Part shown: one piece after another, positions 8,993 to 17,900 of the stretch
Numbering within the stretch: position 1 is the stretch's first letter
Layout: the number at the start of each line of letters is the position of its first letter
Origin: UBA1952 sp965246905
GTDB taxonomy: Bacteria; Bacteroidota; Bacteroidia; Chitinophagales; Chitinophagaceae
DNA: 64,000 nucleotides
Reading direction: 5' to 3'
Assembly (NCBI GenBank): GCA_965246905.1
Contig: CBDFFZ010000015.1
Span: forward strand, 62,001 to 126,000
Program-made: the position numbers and the translations under genes
The notes under the pieces: model-generated
The model's database searches: none
The model's input: only the letters and a program-made list of their open reading frames with translations
What the model was told of the DNA's origin: nothing

Positions 8993-9079
8993 GGAATCAG
9001 GAATTAGTAATTCGGAATTAGAGGAAGAGCAAAGTACAAACGACGGGCCAATTCCGGCTTCCCCAATTCCCAATTCCCC
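8993..9079. repeat. AATTCGGAATT-type palindromic insert inside valS
   Basis: GAATCAGGAATTAGTAATTC at the left and CCAATTCC/CCCAATTCCC words at the right form an imperfect inverted repeat. In the corrected frame it encodes a low-complexity Ser/Glu/Pro-rich stretch (SGISNSELEEEQSTNDG, then PIPASPIPNSP) between EAEACALAAKE and LRQEDDVLDTW. The same words make up the intergenic inverted repeat at 29047-29195. Confidence 0.65.
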
Positions 9080-10374
9080 TAAGGCAGGAAGATGACGTGC
9101 TCGATACCTGGTTCTCGTCCTGGTTGTGGCCACTACAGGTATTTGGCTGGAATGATGCCCCGGATAATGCTGAACTTGCTTATTACTATCCTACACAAAC
9201 GCTGGTTACCGCGCCGGAGATCATCTTTTTTTGGGTAGCGCGGATGGTTGTTGCAGGCTATGAATTTAAGGGCGAAAAGCCTTTTGATAAAGTTTACTTT
9301 ACCGGTATTGTACGGGATAAGCAAGGCCGCAAGATGAGCAAGTCGCTGGGCAATTCCCCTGATTTGCTGGAGCTGATAGAAAATCATGGTACAGATGCCG
9401 TGCGCTTTTCGGTAATGATCGCTTCACCTGCGGGCAATGACTTGCCTTATGACGAAAGCATGCTGGAGCAGGGCCGCAACTTCATCAACAAGATGTGGAA
9501 TGCGATGAAGCTGGTAAAGATGTGGGAAGTGCGTGTAAGCGCGGATGCAGATGACAGCGGGGCACTCTTTGCGGTGGAATGGATGGAAGCGCAGCTTGCC
9601 AAAACATCGGCGGATGTAGAAGCAATGTTTAAGGATTTCCGGCTGAGCGAAGCGCTGAAAACGATCTATTCGCTTATCTGGAATGACTTCTGCTCGTGGT
9701 ACCTTGAATGGGTAAAACCTGCACAGGATGCCGGCATTTCCCGCGATACGTACCAACGTACAATTACTATTTATGAAGGATTGCTGCAATTGCTGCACCC
9801 GTTCCTGCCATTTGTAACAGAAGAGATCTACCACCTGCTTGCAGAGCGGCAGAAAGGCGATGACCTGCTGGTAAAACAATTGCCTGCGGCTAAAGAGAAA
9901 GAAGTGCGCATCCTGAAGCAGGGTACAGCTTTGCAGGAAACAATTACTGCCGTGCGGGATGTGCGGGTGAAGAACAACCTCAAGCCAAAGGATCCTGTAA
10001 AACTTTTCATTACCAGCGGCGATGAAGCATTTTATACGGCGGCAAAGGCTATACTGATGCGGCAGATCAATGCATCGGAGCTGAGTTTTACTGCTGAGGC
10101 GCTACAGGGAACGATTTCCATTGTTGCAGGGCAGGATAAGCTTTACCTTCAAAGCGAGGCCGTTGTAGATACCAGCGCGCAGATTGCGCAACTTCAAAAG
10201 GATCTTGCCTATCAGCAGGGCTTCCTGGCGAGTGTCGAGAAAAAACTCAGCAATGAAAAATTCATAGCTGGCGCAAAGCCGGAAGTCATTGCATCTGAAG
10301 AAAAGAAAAAAGCTGATGCGCTGGCTAAAATAAAAGCGCTTGAAGAAAGCCTCAGTTTACGCTAATTTTAAAGG

Positions 10375-10854
10375 ATGAAGCGGATATTTTTTGGACTTGT
10401 AGTAGTGGGCGCCGGATTTATGGCTATGCAGCAGGTTACGGCACAGAAAAGCAAAATAGTCAAGCAACCGGCAAAGCCTGCCCCTGCAAAAAAGCTGCCT
10501 CAAGTGGACGTATTGCTCGGGCGCTCGTCTATGAGCAGCGGCACCTTGCCAAAACGCATTTTCGATTCTTTAGTGAAACAGCATATACAGGTAGCAAGTG
10601 GAGGCAAAATACTGGGTTTCACTTTTACTTACGCCGAGCATATGCTATACGAAGATTCGATCGGCAACCCGTTGCGACTCGTGGATTATCTCGTGGAATA
10701 TTGCCCCGGCGATAGTCTTACCTCCGGCATCAACAGCAGTCTTTTCGACCGTACCAAAGCCGGGGATACCGCTTATTTCAGCAAGATAAAAGTCGTGCTG
10801 CCTTCCGGGCAGGAGGCAGCAGGTAAAACAATGACTTTTTTGATCGGCAGGTAA
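10375..10854 (+). CDS. Small secreted protein with a GldM C-terminal-like domain (tentative)
   Basis: 159 residues with a clear signal peptide (MKRIFFGLVVVGAGFMAMQQ, cleavage likely after VTAQ). The rest, from PQVDVLLGRSSMSSGTLPK to the C-terminal KTMTFLIGR, has the pattern GGKILGFTFTY ... LVEYCPGDSL ... GDTAYFSKIKVVLPSGQE. This recalls the last domain of the gliding/T9SS protein GldM, whose repeats end with a residue run like GDxVYFxxIxAxxPxG. The match is from memory. It starts 9 bases after the valS stop and probably shares its transcript. A terminator follows. Function unknown. Confidence 0.7.
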   Translation: MKRIFFGLVVVGAGFMAMQQVTAQKSKIVKQPAKPAPAKKLPQVDVLLGRSSMSSGTLPKRIFDSLVKQHIQVASGGKILGFTFTYAEHMLYEDSIGNPLRLVDYLVEYCPGDSLTSGINSSLFDRTKAGDTAYFSKIKVVLPSGQEAAGKTMTFLIGR

Positions 10855-10879
10855 TTAATCACTCAATTTAAAAAATCAA

Positions 10880-10907
10880 AAGCCTGCGATCAAATGTTCG
10901 CAGGCTT
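10880..10907 (-). terminator. Terminator between convergent genes
   Basis: Ten-bp arms AAGCCTGCGA/TCGCAGGCTT with an 8-base loop. On the minus strand the hairpin is followed by TTGATTTTTT, so it best serves the M16 peptidase gene; it may also stop the upstream plus-strand transcript. Confidence 0.75.
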
Positions 10908-10937
10908 CATTGTAAATGCGGCTACCGATCACAAAGA

Positions 10938-12191
10938 TCAGGCGGTAATTTTTTCTGCCTTCTTATAATAAAGTGTGCTGCAGTTATCCGGACTGAAAAT
11001 CTGAGCAGCTGTCTCTTTTAAAGCAATTGCAGTTACAGCTTCATAACGCTGAAGCTCTTCATTAATAAGGGCTGCATTACCTAACAGCTCATAGAATGCC
11101 AGGTTATTGGCGCGGCTCAATAGGCTCATATCCTCAAATTCAATCATCGCCGTTATCTTATTCTTCGCCTTCTGCAATTCATCATCTGTAATGCCTTCAG
11201 CTACTAACAAAGCAATTTGCTCCGCTATGGCATTGTCACCTTCTTCCAGTGTTTTGCCTTCACTTACCTTGCCTTCGACCACCAATAACCCCGGGTCAAG
11301 ACTGCCGGTATGATAGCAGCTTATATTGCTGAAGATTTGCTGCTCTTTAACGAGGCGCTGGTATAAGCGGGAGGCAAAGCCATTGCCCATCACTTCCGTA
11401 ATCAGATCGGCAGCATAATAAGCCTGCGATAGCCTGCCGGCCATATGCCACGCTTTATACAAAGCATCCAGCGGCACATCAGCAATAACCGTTTGTTTTT
11501 TTGCGCCCTCCTGCCGGGGCTCCGTTACAATATGCCGGCTGTATTTTTCCCCTGCGGGGATGCTGCCAAACCATTTTTCGGAAAGCGTCCTTACTTGTTC
11601 GATCGTAACGTTGCCGGCTACGCAAAGCACGGCATTCACCGGGCTGTAATGCTTTTTAAAGAATGCTTTTACATCTTCAAGCTGCGCATCTTCAATCTGT
11701 TGGAGGTTTTTACCTATGGTCATCCACTGATAAGGATGCTTTGTATAGGCCAGCGCACGTATGTGCTGCCAAACATCTCCGTAAGGCTTGTTGATGTAGT
11801 GTTCTTTGAATTCCTCGCTTACTACCTTACGCTGCACTTCCAGGCTTTGCGGACTGAAGGCCAGCGATAGCATCCGGTCGCTTTCTAACCAAAAGGCTGT
11901 TTCTATATTTTCGAGCGGCAGCTGTACATAATAATTTGTGATGTCATTAGTCGTGTAAGCGTTATTCTCCCCACCTGCCATCTGCAAAGGCTCATCATAA
12001 GAAGGAATATTTACAGAACCACCAAACATCAGATGTTCGAAAAGATGGGCAAATCCGGTGCGTTCCGGCTCTTCATCGCGGGCGCCTACATCGTACAGCA
12101 CATTCACTGCAACCATGGGCGTTGTAGTATCCTGATGTACTAATACGCGCAAGCCATTATCAAGTGTAAACCTTTCAAAAAGTAATTTCAT
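10938..12191 (-). CDS. M16 family zinc metallopeptidase
   Basis: 417 residues, one full M16 half (two subdomains). The inverted zinc motif HLFEH is at residues 49-53 in GFAHLFEHLMF, followed by GGENNAYTTNDITNYY and the LESDRM region that supplies the third ligand. M16 members are processing proteases; small bacterial ones often act as homodimers or with an inactive partner, which is commonly encoded next door. No second M16 gene is adjacent here. I see no signal peptide, so it is probably cytoplasmic. A -7 box lies at 12214-12221 and a terminator at 10880-10907. Confidence 0.92.
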   Translation of the reverse strand: MKLLFERFTLDNGLRVLVHQDTTTPMVAVNVLYDVGARDEEPERTGFAHLFEHLMFGGSVNIPSYDEPLQMAGGENNAYTTNDITNYYVQLPLENIETAFWLESDRMLSLAFSPQSLEVQRKVVSEEFKEHYINKPYGDVWQHIRALAYTKHPYQWMTIGKNLQQIEDAQLEDVKAFFKKHYSPVNAVLCVAGNVTIEQVRTLSEKWFGSIPAGEKYSRHIVTEPRQEGAKKQTVIADVPLDALYKAWHMAGRLSQAYYAADLITEVMGNGFASRLYQRLVKEQQIFSNISCYHTGSLDPGLLVVEGKVSEGKTLEEGDNAIAEQIALLVAEGITDDELQKAKNKITAMIEFEDMSLLSRANNLAFYELLGNAALINEELQRYEAVTAIALKETAAQIFSPDNCSTLYYKKAEKITA

Positions 12192-12213
12192 ATTGAGCTA
12201 AAAATCGAGGCTT

Positions 12214-12221
12214 CAAATGTA
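12214..12221 (-). promoter_or_regulatory. -7 box TACATTTG upstream of the M16 gene
   Basis: Exact TAnnTTTG match on the minus strand, 22 bases before the ATG at 12191. No clear -33 element. Confidence 0.4.
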
Positions 12222-12287
12222 AGCAAGAGATTGGCGATAAGGGTAAAAATTAAGTTTTCAGCTTTTGCAGGATTATCTACAAAAAGA

Positions 12288-12318
12288 AGACCGGGGAAGC
12301 GTACTGCTTCCCCGGTCT
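12288..12318 (-). terminator. Terminator of the 2495-aa gene
   Basis: Perfect 13-bp arms (AGACCGGGGAAGC and its complement) with the loop GTACT, followed on the minus strand by TCTTTTTG. It lies 33 bases past the stop and is also the outer boundary of the long direct repeat. Confidence 0.85.
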
Positions 12319-14957
12319 CTTTACTGATTGCTTTCTTTACTTCCCCCTCGATCAGCGCGTAGATTTCGTAACCTTCTCCGCACGGATAAGACCGCCCTGC
12401 ATATCCGTAATGTACAACAGGTACATACCATCCGCAAGCTGACCGATATTGAGCTCTTCCGCATCATTCGCCTTCAACACGGCCTTACCCGTTACATCGC
12501 GAAGCAACAGATTTACCTTAACCGACGATTCCACATGAAGCACACCGCTCGTAGGGTTCGGATATACCTTCACACCTGCCGATGCACCCGTATTCCTGAT
12601 GCCCACGCTGTTCACAAAGGTGATCTGAGAGATATTCACACAGCCGTTCGTATCCGTAACACTTACCGAATAGGCACCGTTCGAAGACGGGTGATAGAAA
12701 CGCGTATAGGCTTCCGTTCCCGTCTGCGGCTGCGTATTCTTGTACCACTGGTACTGCGCAAACGTCTGTACCGTGCTCAGCTCATTGAGCCCGCTGTTAT
12801 ACACAATAACAGGATTAGGCAGCGCATTGACCCGCACGATTACCGGTAACGATACTTTACCGCAACCCGTTACCGTATTGATCACCTTTACCGAATAAAG
12901 ACCCGACTGGCTCGTAATGTAGCTCGTCGTGTTGGCACCCGCGATAGTAGTAGTATCCCGCAGCCACTGGTAGCTCAGGTTAGCGCCGCTATAGGTATTG
13001 AGCACCACTGCACCGCCCTGGCAGAATACCAGGGGTGATGAATAAGTGATCGTACCATTTGGCGATGGGTTGATCGTGATAGCCGTGCCTGCACCCGTTG
13101 TAGCGGCAGAGCAGCCGTTGGTGCCCGTAACACGAAGCGAGTAGTTGCCGCTCGCTGTAGCTGAATAGGTAGCGCTGTTGGCACCGATGATGTTGTTGCC
13201 GTTGTAGCGCCACTGATAAGTAACGCCCGTACTTGCAGAGCTCAGCACCACAGAGTCACAGCCTGTAGTAGGCGCCGTAGGGCTCAGCAGCGCGATAGGC
13301 AGCGGCAATAGCGTTACCGTCGTTGCTGCCGATGTCGCAGAACAGCCGTTAGCCGTTACGATAACCGTATAGACCCCCGAAGTGGTTGCCTTATAGTCGC
13401 GCACTGTGGAAACACCCGCTGCATTGGTAGCACCGATGCGCCACTGGTAGGTATAGCCCGTACCGGTAGGCCCTACAATCGTAAGCGTATCGTTGGTACA
13501 GAGATTTACAGGGCCCGATGGCGTGGTTGTGGTTACCGGCAGCGGGGTTACGATGATCACCGTAGCATTGGATGTTGCAAAGCAGCCATTGGCATTCGTA
13601 ACCAGAACCGTATAGGATCCCGCGGTGCTGGCCGAATAGGTAGCTGCCGTAGCGCCCGTGATCGCGCTTGCACCATTGAACCACTGGTAGGTAAGGCCGG
13701 TGCCGGTATTGGCCGTAAGTGTGGTCGAGTTCCCTGCGCAGATAGTGGTCGTTGCCGATGGTGAGATCGTGGCTACAGGTAACGGGTTTACCGTTACTGC
13801 CACACCGTTGGATGTTGCAAAGCAGCCTGTGGCAGGGTTGGTTACAACTGCCGTATAGGTGCCTGTCGCACTCGCGGTATAGGTCTGGCCGCTGCCGGGC
13901 GGGGTAGTCGGCGCACCGCCTATAAGCCACTGGTAGTTCAGCCCCGGGGGGGTTGCCGTAAGCACTACATTACCGCCCGAGCAGAACGTCGTTGGCGCCC
14001 CCGATGCGGTGATCGCGGCAAACGGATTAGGATTGACTGTAACTGTGGTAGGTAAAGAGGTGGACTGGCACGTAGGCCCGCCTGCCTGTATGGTAACCGT
14101 AAAGGTGCCTGCAACGGTAGTGGTATAAGTAGAATCGGTAGCACCCGGTATAGGCCCGGAAGCGTTGCTCCACTGGTAGGTAAGGCCCGCAGCATTGCTG
14201 GTGCGAAGCTTTACCGATGACCCCTGGCAGAACGTAGTAGGCCCGGCAGCCGTAACGATGGCCGGTGGCGGCGGGCCAACGGTTACCACAGTAGCGGGGC
14301 TCGTTGTCGCAGAGCACGTAGTGGTGGTGTTGGTTACCGTTACCGTTACATTACGGGAGGTCGTTACCACCAGGGTGGCGCCTGTCTGGCCGGCTATGGC
14401 CACACCGTTGTCTTTCCATACATACGTATAGGTGGTGCCTGCCGGTGGCAGCGGTGCGCTGAGCGTTACCGAGCCGCCTACGCAGAAGCTGGTAGTCCCC
14501 GATGCCGTGATCGCCGTTGGCGGCGCAGGATTGGCGATGATATTTACCGGAACCGTGGTGGTGCTGCTGCACGGGGTGGTATTGGTTACCGTAACCGTAT
14601 AGGCACCGGTCGAATCCGCAGCAAAGGTCTGGCCCGTAGCACCCGGTATCGGGATGCCGTTCCTGCGCCACTGGTAGGTGAACGTGCCCGCAGGGGCGGT
14701 AAGCAGCAGGGTGGACGGCTGGCAGAAGGTAGTGGAACCCGTAAAGGTAATAGCAGAGGACGGCGCAGGATTAACAGTAATTGTAGAAGTATTGGAAGCA
14801 GCAGATAAACAGCCAAGGCTATTGGTGCGCACCGTATATACCTGATTGGTAGCTGGCGATGCATAGACAATCTTATTCGTATCCGTTAAAGACAAAGCCT
14901 GCGTCAGCGCTACATCCTTATATAATCCCGTAACATTCGTATAATTAATATTACCAG
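12288..14957 (-). repeat. 2.67-kb direct repeat, copy 1
   Basis: Appears identical to 20064-22733 (constant offset 7776). All secondary open frames on both strands inside the two copies translate identically, and the stretches I compared base by base match. It covers the terminator, the T9SS sorting domain and nine Ig-like repeats. Beyond 14957 the two genes diverge at once. Confidence 0.93.
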
Positions 14958-17900
14958 GACCTGCAGAAGCCCCTGTACCATATAGGTTAACAGAATCAAC
15001 TACCCAACTAAAACCCCAGTTAGAATAATAATTGAATCTTAATTTAAGGTTTGTTACGTTTTGATAAGCAGTAAGTGGCACATTGATCAAAGCAAATGCG
15101 GTAGCAGAGCCAGAAATTGCCAACGGATTCGTATAAACAGTATTCCATGTTACCCCGTTATCGTTAGAAGCCTGCAATGTTGCGGCATCACCCGGATAAT
15201 TATAATAATATTGCCGGAATGAAACATTCAAATTAGTAATCCCTACTGTGTTATAAGACCCAGTTGTACTAAGATAAGTTTGAGTATAAAAGGCACTTCC
15301 GCCGCCGCCATCTGCATTTGCACCTGCAAACTTGGTACCATAAGGCGACGTAACTATTCCTACACCGCTTAGCGAACTACCATTTGCATACTGAGCCCAA
15401 TCCGATGCTGCAAGTGCCGTATTCAATGGTCCGTTTGTCTTCGTAAATAAACCTAACCCTGTTCCTTCAAAGCTTTCCGCTAAAAGCGAAACAGGAGAAC
15501 CAGCTGTACTTGCATTTGCAGCAGTCAGAATCTGGCTGCTTCCGGCACATATAGTAGCAGTTGCAGGCGTTAATGTAGGTACACCCGGCTGTGCGCTTAC
15601 ATTGATCTTTACAGAATCCTTTGCTACGCAACCAGTACCTGCATCAGTTGCTGTAACCGTATAGGTAGTAGTAGCAGCCGGCGTAACGGTAAAGGAAGCC
15701 GTCGTTTGACCGCTGGACCATGAATAAGTATAATTAGTATTGGCCGAAGTTGCCGTGATCGTAGCAGTTGAGCCGCTACACACGCCAGGTGCCTGAGGCG
15801 AACTTGCCACTACTGCCGGAGGCGTTGTAACCTTTGCGCTATCAACTACACGTACGCCTTCGCAGGAGCCGGTATAGTTGAAGATCATCTTCGGGCGATT
15901 CGTATAGGTTGAGTTGCTGCTTCCTGATGCATTACCGCATACAGTTGCAGCTGCCGTATTATCCGTTCTTGCGTAAGCCGTTGAAATATAAGAAGTGTTA
16001 TCGTATTTTACTTCAGAATAATAGCCGCCGCCATTTACATTGCTCCAGCAGATATTCACAATTATATTAGAAGTGCCATCCCAAACAAAAGTTGGTGCGA
16101 ATGCATACGTGTTGATGCCTACCGTAGGAGTCACCGAAGCGGCTGAATATACCTGTGTAAAGCCAGTCGTTACAAGTGGCGGCGTGGTTAAAGCAGTAAG
16201 TGCTGTTGGCGCTAAACTGATCGTAAAGCCTGCAAAAGAAGAAGGAACAGTATTGCTAACAACATCAAAGCTCAATGAATTGAAGTTACCCGCGGAAACA
16301 CCTGCTGCAAGCAGTTCAGAGGCCGGGATGAGATATTGAATCCGTTGTCCTCCATAAAAACCGTTATAGGGGCTTGAGGATGCATTGGTAACCGTTGTTA
16401 GTGCGCCGGCGCCAATGGTTGCGTTGGCCGGTGCAGCAGTGTTAGATGCAGCAACATAATAAGGTGTTGTGGCAGAAATGACAGGTGTAACAAATGGCGA
16501 GCCTGTGCCTACAGCAGTACCGCCTGTTGCTGTTGTATACCACTTGATAGTTGTGCCTGCAGTTGCTGTTGCAGTAAGAGATACTGTACCGGTACCGCAA
16601 CGGGTAGCTGAAACCGCCGTAAGAATCTGAGGATTATTGATAGTAACTACAGCTACAGATGAGGTAACAACCGCAGTGGTGCCGCATAAGATGCGTGCGC
16701 GAAAGTTGTTTGCCGTGGATATAACAGGTGTTGTATAAGTAGTACCCGTTGCTCCGGTGATATCTACAAAAGTACCCGTACCATTATCCTGCTGCCATTG
16801 AATGGAAGTACCTGCGGGCAGTGCGCTTGTAAGGGAAATAGTTGTTGATCCGTTCACGCAAATTACTGCCGGGGAAGCTACGGCAGTAAGCACAGGCAAG
16901 GCAAGTACTTTATAGCCGTTAGGCACTGGTGAGCCCAACGTAGGGGCACCTCCTGCAAGTACATTTACAGATGACGGGCAATAGCCGGAAGCAAAAGCAA
17001 TGATGCTGTTACCAACATTGGGCGTAGCAGCAAGATCCTGCGCCACTACAAAATAGGTGATGCTATCGCCAACAACGAGTAGTGTATTGAGCAGTGAGTA
17101 ATCTATATTAAAAGTGAATGGAGAAGCAGTATTGGTAGCCTCTACATATTTCCATCCATTTGCAGCGCTTGTATTACCGGCACCAAATACATTGGCTTCT
17201 GTGCTTTTTTTATAATAAAGCCGTGGCCTGGTGCCAGTAGCTGTATTTATACCGGAAGCATCAGTGATTGTAGCTGTGAGCGTTGCTGCCGTGCAGTATG
17301 TTGCAGTTGGCAATGCAGTATAAGAGATTGCAGGTGCAATAACATCTGCGTAAGCTGTGCCTGCAAACTGCAGCGCTCCACGATCCGGTGAAGCACCTCT
17401 TGCCACGTTATTGAGATCCGTAGTTACTGCAGGTGCTGTTGTTGCCACAGCCGAGCCTTCTGCATAGGATAGGCCTACGGGAGCATAGTTGCCGGTAGTA
17501 CCTATTTGAGTAAGATTGCTCTCCGTAAATGTTGCCGCTTCTCTTGGCGCCATAAAGGTTTTATACAAGCCGCATGTTGTATTGAAGCCAGGGTCGTTTG
17601 TAGTATTAAAGCCGTTTACAGCAGTTATGCTTGTGCTTTCATTGTATAAATAGCTATTTGCAGCATTTGGTACAAAATAAATATTGCCATTAGTGGTAGT
17701 TGCAAGATTTGCAGGTACAACACCGGCAGTGCCAGAGCTTCTGCGCAATGCTACAACCGTACCCGTACCGGCAGGTGTTGCTACAACGCGGACAATATTG
17801 TTTCGAAGATCTAATGAACCGATACCTGAAGAATAGTAAATACCGGTTGCACCGAAATTGATACCGGCAGCACTTGTTGGAGCAATGTTGATGGTATTAT

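Larger units (their letters stand above)
7618..10365 (+). pseudogene. valS: Valyl-tRNA synthetase, frame broken about seven times in its first half
   Basis: Class I synthetase that charges tRNA-Val; normally essential. The HIGH-type motif is in PPPNVTGVLHMGHAL and the KMSKS motif in GRKMSKSLGNSPD; editing and anticodon domains are present, and the C-terminal coiled coil (QIAQLQKDLAYQQGFL) is intact. The frame shifts near 8028, within 8257-8304, at 8334-8337, 8816, 8898, 8955 and 9076-9079. All but two are one-base gains in short homopolymers. Correcting them gives a full ValS with two extra segments encoded by palindromic elements. From 9097 to the stop the frame is clean. The start is ATG 7618 (MTEISKNF), eight bases past a TATATTTG box. 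Because valS is usually essential, sequence error is the likelier explanation. Confidence 0.92.

Noticed and set aside
12328..12849. Antisense open frame of 173 codons, repeated exactly at 20104-20625
   Set aside because: It is a shadow of the T9SS sorting-domain and Ig-like coding region; it appears twice only because the DNA is duplicated, and it is Arg/Ile-rich with no domain.
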